From DATAOG01 sp963782885 (GTDB lineage Bacteria > Pseudomonadota > Alphaproteobacteria > Geminicoccales > Geminicoccaceae): a stretch of 64,000 bases of DNA. A program made the translations under genes and the position numbers. Shown one piece after another: positions 51,910 through 60,875 of the stretch. Under the pieces are notes generated by a model. The model did no database searches, was not told the DNA's origin, and saw nothing but the letters and a program-made list of their open reading frames with translations. The stretch is from assembly GCA_963782885.1 (NCBI GenBank), contig CAWALL010000008.1, forward strand, positions 682,001 through 746,000. The letters run 5' to 3'. Position 1 is the stretch's first letter. The number at the start of each line of letters is the position of its first letter.

Positions 51910-52956
51910 ATGTCGTACCGGCGACTCGGTTGGTGCTTTGGTTTCTATGCCTTGGCGCTCCTGTCGGCGCTCACAACCGGGGCGCAGGCCGAGCCGATAA
52001 GGCTTGCCGCCCTGACGCTTCCAGGTGATGGCGCGCTCGACGGCGCGCCCCTGGACGACGCTGTCGACTGCCTGGCGCTGAACGTCTACTGGGAGGCGCG
52101 CGCGGAGCCCCGCCTCGGCCAGATCGCGGTCGCCGAGGTGACGCTCAACCGGGTCGCCGATCCGGCGTTTCCGGATACGGTCTGCGCCGTGGTGCGGCAG
52201 GGTGAGGATCGGGGGCTCAATCTCTGTCAGTTCTCATGGTATTGCGACGGGCTGGACGATCAGCCGCGCGACCCTTCGGCCTGGCACCACGCGCGCCGGC
52301 TTGCGCTCCTGGCGCTCAGTGGACGGCTGCCCGATCCGACCGAGGGCGCGCTCTGGTTCCATTCCGACCAGGTCCACCCGGACTGGCCGGAGCTGGCGCC
52401 GACCGTGAAGATCGGCAGCCACATCTTCTATCGGACCGCGCCGGTCGAGGCGCGAACGACGGCCCAGCTTCAGGAACCACCGCCGCTGCCGCCGGCCGCG
52501 AAGCCGGCTCCGCCCGTGCGGAAGATGGCGGCCGAGGTGGTCCCGGCGGTGGCGCCCCCCGGTCCCGGCGCGAGTGCCGATCCGGTCGCGGCAATCGACC
52601 ACGCCGGTGACTGTGATCAGGGCCTGGCCCAGGCGCTGGCGGGCGCGAGCGAAGCCGATTTTCTGGCGCTGGTCGACCGGATGAGGCGGCATGGCGCGCA
52701 GGAGGCTGCTGCCGGGCGCGTCACCTGCGCCGGCGACACGCCTGGCGACCAGCAGGCGATCGTGCTGGCGCCGGCATCCACACCCGTTCCGACGGTGCAC
52801 GCAGATCGCTCCTCGGGCGCCTTCGCGCCGACCCTGCTCGACCGCGCCGATGCGCCGCTTGCGGAGCTTGACGGCCTGGCGGCATCACTCAGCGCGCCGA
52901 GCCGACCGGCCGGGGCGCCGATCGCCGTCGACCTTGCGCCGGCCACTTCCTTCTAG
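51910..52956 (+). CDS. SleB-type cell wall hydrolase
   Basis: A 348-residue exported protein. A signal peptide (WCFGFYALALLSALTTGAQA) is followed by a Hydrolase_2/SleB domain at about residues 50-165: DCLALNVYWEARAEPRLGQI with the catalytic Glu, VAEVTLNRVADPAFPDTVCA, CQFSWYCDG and GALWFHSDQVHPDW. The C-terminal 180 residues are Pro/Ala-rich, with two Cys and no recognised domain. Alphaproteobacterial members are peptidoglycan amidases or lytic enzymes. A GTG start at 51832 is possible, but 51910 places the signal at the N-terminus. It ends three bases from the convergent korB stop. Confidence 0.84.
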   Translation: MSYRRLGWCFGFYALALLSALTTGAQAEPIRLAALTLPGDGALDGAPLDDAVDCLALNVYWEARAEPRLGQIAVAEVTLNRVADPAFPDTVCAVVRQGEDRGLNLCQFSWYCDGLDDQPRDPSAWHHARRLALLALSGRLPDPTEGALWFHSDQVHPDWPELAPTVKIGSHIFYRTAPVEARTTAQLQEPPPLPPAAKPAPPVRKMAAEVVPAVAPPGPGASADPVAAIDHAGDCDQGLAQALAGASEADFLALVDRMRRHGAQEAAAGRVTCAGDTPGDQQAIVLAPASTPVPTVHADRSSGAFAPTLLDRADAPLAELDGLAASLSAPSRPAGAPIAVDLAPATSF

Positions 52957-52959
52957 CAG

Positions 52960-53847
52960 CTAGGCGACCGCCGCCTGCTCGATGAACGGCTTGCCGCCGG
53001 CCGCGCGGATGGTCTGATCCATCGCGTCGCCGAGCGTCGGCCGCGACTGGCTGAACAGCACGCCGAGCGCTGGCGTGTTGGTGTCCATGGCCTCGGCCAT
53101 CGCGGCCATCAGGTCGGTCGGATCGTGATCGGCCGACAGGTGGCGGACCTGCATGCCGAGATTCTGGTAGGTCTTGCTGGTCTTGTCGAAGGTCACGCAG
53201 GGCGAGAGGATGTGCAGGTACGAAAAGCCGCGGTGGGCGAGCAATTCCGCGATCATGTCGGTCAGGTGGTGGGGCTCGCCGGCATAGGCCTGGCCGACCC
53301 AGCTGGCGCCGTAGGACAAGAGCATCATCAGGGGATTGAGCGGCGCGTCGCGGTTCTCGTACGGGCTGGTCTTGGTCTTGAAGCCCATGACCGAGGTCGG
53401 CGACACCTGGCCCTTGGTCAGGCCGTAGATGCCGTTGTCGAACAACAGATAGGTGATGTCGACGTTGCGCCGCGCGGCGTGCGGGATGTGGCCGCCGCCG
53501 ATCGCGAAGCCGTCGCCGTCGCCCCCGATCGCGATCACCGTCAGCTTGTCGTTGGCGAGCTTGATCCCGGTCGCGACCGGCAACGTCCGCCCGTGCAGGG
53601 TGTGGAAGCCGTAGGTGTCCATGAAGAACGGAAAGCGCGAGGCGCAGCCGATGCCGGATACGATCACCGCGTCCTTGTTGGCGATGCCGAGCCGGTTGAG
53701 CGCCAGCGTCAGGCCCTCGGTCATGCTGAAATAGCCGCAGCCCGGGCACCAGGTCGGCAGCGACTTGGAGCGGTAGGACAGACGGCCCGCGCCCTGGATC
53801 TCCTTGAGCTTCTCCTCGAGGTAGATGGGCTCGCGCAGCTCGGCCAT
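52960..53847 (-). CDS. korB: 2-oxoglutarate:ferredoxin oxidoreductase beta subunit
   Basis: A 295-residue TPP-binding subunit. Motifs: KSLPTWCPGCGYFSMTEGLT and VSGIGCASRFPFFMDTYGFH with Cys ligands for an Fe-S cluster, and the TPP/Mg site IAIGGDGDGFAIGGGHIPHA ... YLLFDNGIYGLTKGQ. Together with the upstream alpha-gamma fusion it forms an oxygen-sensitive 2-oxoacid oxidoreductase that decarboxylates 2-oxoglutarate to succinyl-CoA while reducing ferredoxin. It lies 24 bases after korA. 2-Oxoglutarate is the most likely substrate by family and size. Confidence 0.92.
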   Translation of the reverse strand: MAELREPIYLEEKLKEIQGAGRLSYRSKSLPTWCPGCGYFSMTEGLTLALNRLGIANKDAVIVSGIGCASRFPFFMDTYGFHTLHGRTLPVATGIKLANDKLTVIAIGGDGDGFAIGGGHIPHAARRNVDITYLLFDNGIYGLTKGQVSPTSVMGFKTKTSPYENRDAPLNPLMMLLSYGASWVGQAYAGEPHHLTDMIAELLAHRGFSYLHILSPCVTFDKTSKTYQNLGMQVRHLSADHDPTDLMAAMAEAMDTNTPALGVLFSQSRPTLGDAMDQTIRAAGGKPFIEQAAVA

Positions 53848-53871
53848 GATGGCGGTTCCCTTGTGCGAAAA

Positions 53872-55665
53872 TCAGGCGGCGGCGAAGCGCCGTTTGGCAT
53901 CGACCTTGGCCAGACGGCGGACCTCGGCCAGGATGTCGTCGACCGGCATCGGCCGGCCCGTGACCCGGTCGAGCCGGTGCACGACGCAGCCGGTCGCGCC
54001 GGTCATCAGGTTGGCGAACTGGCCCTCGTAGTTGAGCTCGGGCACCAGGACCTCGGCGCAGTCGGCGCAAAATCGGGAAATCGCCTCGACCGGCAGAGGC
54101 GAGAGCATGACCACCTTGATCGCGGCGCAGCGGATGCCCTCGGCGCGCGCCTTGAGCATCGCCTCGAGCGCCTCCCCGAACGTCGAGCCCCAGGCGATGA
54201 TCCCGACGTCGACCCGGCCCTCGTCGCCGAACCGCTTCCAGGTCGTGAGGTCGGGGTGGTCGACTGCCGAGGCGAGCTTGGTGTGCCGCTTCTCGGTCAT
54301 CCGGGCGTGGATCTCGGGCGTGTCCTTCGGCCGCCCGGCCTCGTTGTGCTCGAGCCCGGTGATCGTATGGATGCCACCCTCCTGCCCGGGCACCGCGCGC
54401 GGGCTGACGCCGTCGTCGGTGAGCGCGAAACGCTGGTAGGGAGCGCTGCGCGCGCGGCCGTCGAGCCCTTTGATCAGGCTCGGCGCGAACGGCGGCTTGG
54501 CCGGCAGGGTCACGCTCTCGAGCCGGTTGGAAAGATAGAGGTCGAGCAGCACGATCACCGGCGTCTGATACTTCTCGGCGAGCTCGAAGGCCTTGCCGGC
54601 GCAGCGGTAGCAGCCCTCGACGTTGGTCGGCGCCAGCACGATCCGCCGGGCATCGCCCGAGGCGCCGTAAACCGCGAGATTGAGGTCCGACTGCTCGGTC
54701 TTGGTCGGCATGCCGGTCGAGGGGCCGCCGCGTTGGGAGACGAAGATGACTGAGGGCACCTCGGCCATGACGCCCAGCCCAAGCATCTCGACCATCAGCG
54801 CGAGCCCCGGGCCCGAGGTCGCGGTCGCCGCGCGCACGCCCGCATAGCCGGCGCCGATGGTCGCCGAGATCGCCGAAATCTCGTCCTCGGTCTGGAGCAC
54901 GCGGCCGCCCTGCTTGGGCAGGCGCGCCGCCAGCATCTCGAGGATCGTGGTCGCGGGCGTGATCGGGTAGCCGAAGAAGGTCTCGACGTGGGCATCGAGG
55001 CAGCCGCGGACGATCGCCTGGTTGCCGCTCATCATCACCGCCCCCGGCTCGGGCTTGCCGGTCGGCCCGAGCTCGAGGAAGTCGAGCTGGAACGTCCGCG
55101 CGCCCTCGTCGTAGCCGGCATCGAAGGCCTTGATGTTGCCCTCGGTGATCGTGTCCGCCTTGCCCTTGAACTTGGTCGCGATCGTCTCGTGGAAGGCCTG
55201 GCGCGGCATGCCGTAAAGGCCGGCCGTGAAGCCCAGCGCCACCATGTTGCGCGACTTGGCGGCGTTGGTCGCGCGCTCCGAGATCTCGCGCATCGGCAGT
55301 CCATAGGGCAGCTGGCTGGGCGCGATGTGGCCGGAGATGTGCTGGCCCTCTTTGAGGGTGCTGATCGGCGCGTCGTCGTAGATCACGGCACCGTAGTCGG
55401 CGACTTCCGGCACGTGGGCGATCGCGTGGCCGTCGTTGAGCGAGACCAGGATGTCGGATTGCGTCTTCAACGAATAGACCTGGTCCGAGGTGATCCGCGA
55501 GCAGGCGATGCACTCGCCGAAGCCCCGGATCTCGGCCGGATAGACGTCGAACGCGATCACCCGGTAGCCGGCGCGCGCCATCGCCTGGTTGAGGATCCCG
55601 CCGGCGGCGATCGTGCCGTCGCCGGCCGAGCCGCAGATCGCGATCTGAATGTCGGTACCGCTCAT
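53872..55665 (-). CDS. korA: 2-oxoglutarate:ferredoxin oxidoreductase, fused gamma-alpha subunit
   Basis: A 597-residue protein. The gamma domain (about 1-190) has IQIAICGSAGDGTIAAGGIL and GYRVIAFDVYPAEIRGFGEC; the alpha domain (from about 200) has MMSGNQAIVRGCLDAHVETF, FFGYPITPATTILEML, TEDEISAISATIGAGYAG, ATSGPGLALMVEMLG and FVSQRGGPSTGMPTKTEQSD. It binds CoA and forms the heterodimer with KorB. Gamma-alpha fusion is usual for KorA-type proteins. ATG 55665 starts the family sequence. The next gene upstream is a FAD oxidoreductase that ends 11 bases before this start. Confidence 0.92.
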   Translation of the reverse strand: MSGTDIQIAICGSAGDGTIAAGGILNQAMARAGYRVIAFDVYPAEIRGFGECIACSRITSDQVYSLKTQSDILVSLNDGHAIAHVPEVADYGAVIYDDAPISTLKEGQHISGHIAPSQLPYGLPMREISERATNAAKSRNMVALGFTAGLYGMPRQAFHETIATKFKGKADTITEGNIKAFDAGYDEGARTFQLDFLELGPTGKPEPGAVMMSGNQAIVRGCLDAHVETFFGYPITPATTILEMLAARLPKQGGRVLQTEDEISAISATIGAGYAGVRAATATSGPGLALMVEMLGLGVMAEVPSVIFVSQRGGPSTGMPTKTEQSDLNLAVYGASGDARRIVLAPTNVEGCYRCAGKAFELAEKYQTPVIVLLDLYLSNRLESVTLPAKPPFAPSLIKGLDGRARSAPYQRFALTDDGVSPRAVPGQEGGIHTITGLEHNEAGRPKDTPEIHARMTEKRHTKLASAVDHPDLTTWKRFGDEGRVDVGIIAWGSTFGEALEAMLKARAEGIRCAAIKVVMLSPLPVEAISRFCADCAEVLVPELNYEGQFANLMTGATGCVVHRLDRVTGRPMPVDDILAEVRRLAKVDAKRRFAAA

Positions 55666-55676
55666 CGGGCGCTCAC

Positions 55677-56705
55677 CTAATCGTAGTCCCAAAAGGAGGA
55701 GTGCAGCCGGCCCTGGCCGTTGACCGCCAGGGTCTCGTCGCCGGCGGTATGAAACGGCTGCTCGGCACCGGCGATGTTGCGGGCGGCGATCTCGCCCATC
55801 GCCTTGACGTTCTTCCAGCCATAGTAGAAGCGGTAGGCGTTCTCCTCCGCGCTCCAGATCTGGCAGACGTCGCCCGCCGCCCAGATGTGCGGATCGGTCG
55901 TGTGCAGCTCGGGATTGACCAGGAGGCCGCGCTCGATGTCGACGCCCGAGCCGACCATGAACTCGAGCGAGGGCACGAGGCCGTAGAACGCCATCACCAC
56001 GTCGGCGGCGAGCACCTCGCCGTCGCCGAGCACGACCCGGCGCGCGGGCCCACCGCTGTCGACCGCCTCGATCCGCTCGACCGGTCGGCTGTCGAGAACC
56101 TCGATCCCGGCGCGGCCGAGCGCCTCGAACAAGGGCGCCCGATCCGCCGCGTCGACCTTGTGCGGCCAGAACGTCTGCTCGCTCGGGATCAGGATCACCC
56201 GGTGGCCGGCCGCCGCCATCGCATACGCGACGTCGAGGCCCAGGATGTCGCCGCCGAGCATGATCACCGTGCCGCGCTCCGGCAAAGCGTCGGCGGTCGT
56301 GATCGCGGTCCGGTAGGTGACGAAGCTGTGCAGGAGCGGCCGGTAGTCGGAAAGCGTCGGCGGCAGATAGCCGGCGCCGCCGCTCGCGATCAGCAGGTGG
56401 TCGTAGCCGACCTCCTCGCGATGGGCGAGCACCAGCACCCGCCGGCGCGGGTCGACCTGGGTGACCCGGCACTTGCGCCGGACCGCGATCCGGCGGTCCT
56501 CGTAGTAGGACGGCGGATAGACCAGGAACTCCCGCCAGTCGCGCTTGCCACGGAAGATCTGCGGCAGCTGGTAGCGGTCATAGAACAGCAGCGCGCCGAT
56601 CGAGATGATCGTGATCCGGTTGTCGGGATCAAGCTCGCGCAGCACCGCCGCGGCGCGGTTGCCGGCGACGCCGTTGCCGATGATCACGTGATGCTGCGTC
56701 GCCAT
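55677..56705 (-). CDS. FAD-dependent pyridine nucleotide-disulfide oxidoreductase family protein
   Basis: A 342-residue flavoprotein. FAD-binding HHVIIGNGVAGNRAAAVLRE at the N-terminus, then NAD(P)-binding GTVIMLGGDILGLDVAYAMA, and the C-terminal FAD motif HIWAAGDVCQIW. No redox-active CxxC is seen, so it belongs with the ferredoxin/rubredoxin reductase-like members. Between korA and the large Fe-S flavoprotein, it probably shuttles electrons between ferredoxin and NAD(P). Confidence 0.86.
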   Translation of the reverse strand: MATQHHVIIGNGVAGNRAAAVLRELDPDNRITIISIGALLFYDRYQLPQIFRGKRDWREFLVYPPSYYEDRRIAVRRKCRVTQVDPRRRVLVLAHREEVGYDHLLIASGGAGYLPPTLSDYRPLLHSFVTYRTAITTADALPERGTVIMLGGDILGLDVAYAMAAAGHRVILIPSEQTFWPHKVDAADRAPLFEALGRAGIEVLDSRPVERIEAVDSGGPARRVVLGDGEVLAADVVMAFYGLVPSLEFMVGSGVDIERGLLVNPELHTTDPHIWAAGDVCQIWSAEENAYRFYYGWKNVKAMGEIAARNIAGAEQPFHTAGDETLAVNGQGRLHSSFWDYD

Positions 56706-56726
56706 GGCCGACCAGTCCCGATCCGC

Positions 56727-58571
56727 TCAGACGTCCTGATAGAAGATCTCGTTCTTGGTGATCGAGATGCAGCGCGTCGGACAGACCATGTAGCAGGCGC
56801 CGCAGCGGATGCACTCGTTGTTGTCGATCCAGATGGCACCGACCCGGTCCCATTCGGTGGTCTCCTCGAGCTCGCCGTAGCTGCCGTCGTCCTTGATGTC
56901 GATGCCGCTGACCAGCTTGATGCAGTTGCGCGGTGCGACCTCGATGCAGGCGCGGCAATAGATGCAGTTGTCGGGGTCGATCTCGTATTTGTGGTGGCAG
57001 AGATAGCAGCGCTTGGCCTCCTCGACCGCGAGCTCCTGGTCGTAGCCCTTCTCGGCCTCGAGGGTCAGCGTGTCGAAGCGCGACTTCATCGGCTCCATCG
57101 GGATGTGCTGGGCCGGGATGAAATCCCAGGCGCGATCGCGCCTGGGCTCCTCGACCGGCTCGATCTTGACCACGAGCTTGCGCCGCTCGCGGCCCATCAG
57201 CCAGTTGTCCATCTTGAGCGCGGTCTTGCGCCCGAGGCCGACCGCCTCGACCACGGTCGAGGCGCCGATCACGAAGTCGCCGGCCGCGAACAGCCCCTGG
57301 ACCGAGGTCATCCCGCGCTCGTCGATCTTGACGGCGCCCCAGCGGTCGAGCTCGACCGGCAGATCGAGGTAGTCGTTGACGGTCTTCTGGCCGATCGCGA
57401 TCAGGAGCGTGTCGCAGGGCTCGACGAACTCCGAACCCTCGATCGGGATCGCCTGCCGGCGGCCGCCGGCGCGCCAGCCGCCGAGCCGGTTCTGCGCGAA
57501 CTGGACGCCGGTGAGCTTCCCCTGGTCGTCGGTGATCAGGCCGACGGGCGTGCGGAGCCCGAGGATCTTGGTGCCCTCGCGCTTGGCCTCGTGGATCTCC
57601 TCCTTGGTGACCGGGATGTATTCCTCGGTGGTTCGGATGTGGATCGTCACGTCCTCGGCGCCGAGCCGGAGCGAGACGCGCGCGCAGTCGAGTGCGGTGA
57701 ACCCGGCACCGACCACGGCGACCCGCCTGCCGACCGTCTTGGTCTCGCCGCGGTGCAGTTCCATCAGGAAGTCGAGCCCGTACTCGGCGTTCGGCAGGTG
57801 GCGCACCGGATCCTCGGCGCCGTCGTCGACACCGCGCAGCGGCAGCCGGATCGCCGCCATGCAGCCGGTCGCGAGCAGGACGCTGTCGTAATCCTCGAGC
57901 AGCCGCGACAGACGCACGTCGTTCGGGCCGGTGCCGACGGCCGTGCCGGCCTTGAGTTCGACCCCGAGCCGGAGCGCGTTGCGCACCTCGACCGACAGCA
58001 CGTCGCGCGGCAGGCGAAACTCCGGGATGCCGTAGTAGAGCATGCCGCCTGGGACCACCTCGGCCTCGAAGATCGTGACGTCGTGGCCGAGCATCGAGAG
58101 GTCGTGGGCGGCCGCGATCCCGGCAGAGCCCGCGCCCACGATCGCGACCCGCTTGCCGGACGGCGTGAACAGGTTTTCGGTGATCCGGTGGCCGGACGGC
58201 TTGTGGTCGGCGGCCGCTCGCTTCAGGTGGCAGATGTTGACCGGGGCGCCGTTGCCGGGCCAGCCGTGGCGGCAGGCGTCCTCGCACGGCCGGGAGCAGA
58301 TCCGCCCGAGCGTGCCCGGCAGCACGTTCGCGATCCGGTTCAGCTCATAAGAGCGGCCGTAGCGGTTCTCGAGGATCATCTGGATGTAGGCGGGGACGTT
58401 GGTGTCGGCGGGGCAGGCGGTCTGGCAGGGGATGTTCTGGCGCACCCAGCCGACATCGCGCGGGTCGGTCGAGTAGCGCACCGGCGTGACCACCCGTCGC
58501 CCATAGGACTGGCGCTCGGAAAAATCCTCCTCCTCGTCGAGATAGACCTTGCGGATCTGCTCTCCAGTCAT
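56727..58571 (-). CDS. Fe-S/FAD NADP-oxidoreductase subunit, KorC-like (GltD family)
   Basis: A 614-residue protein. The N-terminal Fe-S domain has NIPCQTACPADTNVPAY and RICSRPCEDACRHGWPG; then FAD-binding VAIVGAGSAGIAAAHDLSML, NADPH-binding VAVVGAGFTALDCARVSLRL and GLFAAGDFVIGASTVVEAV. A C-terminal ferredoxin region has two Cys motifs: the second, CIRCGACYMVCPTRC, is complete, but the first, CIYCRACIEVAPRNC, has Ala where the fourth Cys is normal. Size and place match the 66-kDa FAD subunit of 2-oxoglutarate:NADP oxidoreductase from Azoarcus evansii. It is the first gene of the kor operon; its ribosome site is weak. Confidence 0.88.
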   Translation of the reverse strand: MTGEQIRKVYLDEEEDFSERQSYGRRVVTPVRYSTDPRDVGWVRQNIPCQTACPADTNVPAYIQMILENRYGRSYELNRIANVLPGTLGRICSRPCEDACRHGWPGNGAPVNICHLKRAAADHKPSGHRITENLFTPSGKRVAIVGAGSAGIAAAHDLSMLGHDVTIFEAEVVPGGMLYYGIPEFRLPRDVLSVEVRNALRLGVELKAGTAVGTGPNDVRLSRLLEDYDSVLLATGCMAAIRLPLRGVDDGAEDPVRHLPNAEYGLDFLMELHRGETKTVGRRVAVVGAGFTALDCARVSLRLGAEDVTIHIRTTEEYIPVTKEEIHEAKREGTKILGLRTPVGLITDDQGKLTGVQFAQNRLGGWRAGGRRQAIPIEGSEFVEPCDTLLIAIGQKTVNDYLDLPVELDRWGAVKIDERGMTSVQGLFAAGDFVIGASTVVEAVGLGRKTALKMDNWLMGRERRKLVVKIEPVEEPRRDRAWDFIPAQHIPMEPMKSRFDTLTLEAEKGYDQELAVEEAKRCYLCHHKYEIDPDNCIYCRACIEVAPRNCIKLVSGIDIKDDGSYGELEETTEWDRVGAIWIDNNECIRCGACYMVCPTRCISITKNEIFYQDV

Positions 58572-58740
58572 CGCATTCTTCAGCCCCCAGCCGGCCGGCT
58601 CGAGCCTCCCGGGTCCAGCCGCGCGCTCTCAGCCTGCACGCTGCGCATGAACCAAGCCTGAACCCCGAATCTAGGCCGATCCGATGAACTTGACCACAGC
58701 CTTGGCGCACTTGTGAGAGATCGCGGTCTCAAATATCGTG

Positions 58741-58759
58741 TGGCGGTTGATATCCGCCA
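58741..58759 (+). promoter_or_regulatory. Inverted repeat before the 58774 gene
   Basis: TGGCGG and CCGCCA are perfect 6-bp arms around TTGATAT, ending just before the ribosome-binding GGGAG of the next gene. It could be an operator or an mRNA hairpin affecting translation. Confidence 0.35.
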
Positions 58760-58773
58760 ATGGTGGGAGCCCG

Positions 58774-59520
58774 ATGGAGCGGGAGCAGCGCCGGCGGCTG
58801 CGCGAGATCCAGCGCCGGCGCGGCCACAACGTCAACGACGCGCCCGAGGTGCGCGCGGCCTGGGAGCGCTGCCGGGAGCTGAGCCTCGCCTATCTCGACG
58901 CCGTGGTCGAGGCGCACCAGTCCGGCGCACCGGGCGCGATCAAAGGCTTCGGCAAATACGCCCACCTCGGCCCCGACGAGCAGGTGGCGCGTCAGGACCT
59001 CGATCACCGCGACTGGGCGCGGTTTATGGAGGACACGTCCTGGTTCCCGGGCCGCACGCTCGGCCAGCCGCCGCTCGAGGCGCTCGAGGCCGAGATCTTC
59101 GCCGCCTGGGGCGAGTACGCGTTCCACGCCCGCCTCCAGGGTGAACCCACCAACTGCGCCGGCTTCGACGTCGAGCGGGCGCGCCTGTTCAAGGCGGGCG
59201 CGGTCGCGGTCGGCTTCGATGACGAGGACGAGCTCGCTCAGCTGACCGACGGCGGCATGGACCTCTCGGGCCGCGAGGTCGAGGTCCTGATCCCACCCGA
59301 GGCGCTCCGAATTCTCGGCCAGGACTGGGGCTTCAAGAACAAGGTCCCGAAGATCGCACTTCGGACCCGGCTGATCCCGGACTGGGAATTTCCGGGTTAC
59401 TGGCTGATCAAGGACAACCGCGACGTCTCGCCCGCCATGCTCGCCGAGCTGCTGGCGGGCCATCCCGGCGTCACGGCGCGCCAGCTCGCAGCGCTGCGCG
59501 GCGAGGCGACCGGTCAGTAA
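58774..59520 (+). CDS. Hypothetical protein
   Basis: I do not recognise the family. The 248-residue soluble product starts with a strongly basic helix (EREQRRRLREIQRRRGHNVN), continues with an acidic/aromatic middle (ARFMEDTSWFPGRTLGQPPL, EAEIFAAWGEYAFHARLQGE) and ends in a compact domain (RILGQDWGFKNKVPKIALRT). There is no signal or TM segment. GGGAG five bases before ATG 58774 supports the start. It is divergent from the kor operon and overlaps the convergent VOC gene by seven bases at their 3' ends. Confidence 0.6.
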   Translation: MEREQRRRLREIQRRRGHNVNDAPEVRAAWERCRELSLAYLDAVVEAHQSGAPGAIKGFGKYAHLGPDEQVARQDLDHRDWARFMEDTSWFPGRTLGQPPLEALEAEIFAAWGEYAFHARLQGEPTNCAGFDVERARLFKAGAVAVGFDDEDELAQLTDGGMDLSGREVEVLIPPEALRILGQDWGFKNKVPKIALRTRLIPDWEFPGYWLIKDNRDVSPAMLAELLAGHPGVTARQLAALRGEATGQ

Positions 59521-60092
59521 GGATTCTTGGGCGAGCGGTCCTCCGACAGGCTCGGCCGACGCGCGCTCAGGCGCTCGATCGCGTCCGCCAGATGGATCTC
59601 GGCGATGGCAGGGTCGCCGCGCTCGGTCCGGATCTTGTGCGCCGCCATCAGGACCTCGGCATGGCTGCAGCCGGCCGGCGGCTCGAAGCGGTAGGACGCG
59701 AGCTCGATCAGGAGGCCGAGCGGATCGGTGAAGTAGATCGAATCCATGAACCCCCGGTCCTTGACGCCGCTGTGCTTGATGTCGCGCTCATTCAACCGCT
59801 CGACCGCCTGCTGGAAGGTCGCGCGCGAGAGCGCGAAGGCAAGGTGGTGGACCGCGCCCGGGTCGGTCGAGGTCCGCCTTGGATCGGGCTTGCGCTCGTC
59901 GTCGGTGAACACGGTGATCAGCCGGCCGTCGCCGGGGTCGAAGTAAAGATGGCTCTCGCCCGGATTGTCGAGGTTGGGCTGCTCGAACACGAACGGCATG
60001 CCGAGCACGCCCTCCCAGAAGTCGATCGAGGTCTGGCGATCGGCGCCGACCAGCGTGATGTGATGGACGCCTTGGGCCTGCAGCTTGCGCAT
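59514..60092 (-). CDS. VOC-family protein (glyoxalase/extradiol dioxygenase fold)
   Basis: A 192-residue protein with one duplicated VOC module: VHHITLVGADRQTSIDFWEG with the first His ligand, ESHLYFDPGDGRLITVFTDD, then AVHHLAFALSRATFQQAVER with the second His and MDSIYFTDPLGLLIELASY with the Glu ligand. The metal site therefore looks intact. GGGAGA precedes the ATG. The last 40 residues lie outside the VOC core. Substrate unknown. Confidence 0.85.
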   Translation of the reverse strand: MRKLQAQGVHHITLVGADRQTSIDFWEGVLGMPFVFEQPNLDNPGESHLYFDPGDGRLITVFTDDERKPDPRRTSTDPGAVHHLAFALSRATFQQAVERLNERDIKHSGVKDRGFMDSIYFTDPLGLLIELASYRFEPPAGCSHAEVLMAAHKIRTERGDPAIAEIHLADAIERLSARRPSLSEDRSPKNPY

Positions 60093-60230
60093 CGGTGGTC
60101 TCCCTCAGGAGCGGCCATGACTGGCCACGATCCCTAGAATGTATCCGCTCGCCCGGCGCGCGCCAGTTGCCGTGGATGAGCGGCCGGACCGTCCGTTGAC
60201 GGGACAGGCGTGGGCCTCCAGGAGGTGGCA

Positions 60231-60590
60231 ATGGGCCCAAATCATAAGACGACCATCCTGCTGTCCGACGATCTGCACCGCCAGCTGACGCAGCTGGCGG
60301 AGGAACGTGGGCAAAGCCTTGGCGTGGTCGCGCGCCAGTTGACTGATCGACGCAGTCGCGGCTGGCGTCGAGGCATCCCGTATAAGGCGCGCCCAGCGTG
60401 GCTCTGCTGGACCGCGTTGCGCATGCGGCGAGATCGAGGCCGCGGTCGATGCCGAGGTGTTGCGGAGATTCTGCACCGCTACGGGCCATCCGACGCTGGC
60501 AGGATCGGCCGGGAGGTCATGCGCTGGCACGACCGGATCGTGCCGCTGGTCGTGGCGATCACCGATCAGCGTGAGTTGATCGCAGCTGGC
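60231..60590 (+). pseudogene. Decayed VapBC toxin-antitoxin copy A
   Basis: ATG 60231 has a perfect AGGAGGTG ribosome site and begins a ribbon-helix-helix antitoxin: KTTILLSDDLHRQLTQLAEE, then RGQSLGVVARQ. Thereafter the sequence passes into a PIN-domain VapC in shifting frames: LIDAV-AAGVEAS, then GEIEAAVDAEVLR, then in another frame EILHRYGPSDAGRIGREVMR and DRIVPLVVAITD. The vapC start lacks about ten bases compared with copy B. Neither protein can be made complete. Confidence 0.65.
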
Positions 60591-60875
60591 GGAGGGACCT
60601 GGCCGAACGGCGACGGCGGCCTCAGGCGAACTGGTGCGCCAAGCTTGTGAGCGACAGTACGGCATTGTCGACCGGCAGGCGCGGTCAGCCGCGGTCAAGG
60701 CACTCGCGGCCATGCGGCTGCCGGTCGGACCGGTCGAGCAGATGATCGCCGAGAGCATACCGGAACCGCGGGATCTGCCAGATTGATCCTGATCGACGCC
60801 AGTCTCTTGATGTACGCGGCTGGCGTCGAGCATCCGTATAGATCGAGCGACCGGCGATCCCGGCACCGAAGGTAA
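60591..60875 (+). pseudogene. Decayed VapBC copy B: antitoxin tail and truncated toxin start
   Basis: The frame SGELVRQACERQYGIVDRQ, then SAAVKALAAMRLPVGPVEQM and PEPRDLPD to TGA at 60784-60786 is the C-terminal half of a ribbon-helix-helix/VapB antitoxin. It overlaps TTG 60783, from which LILIDASLLMYAAGVEHPYR starts a typical VapC PIN domain (first catalytic Asp in LIDAS). The toxin frame ends after 30 residues. The start of this vapC resembles the decayed start in copy A, so this was a tandem duplication followed by loss. Confidence 0.65.
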
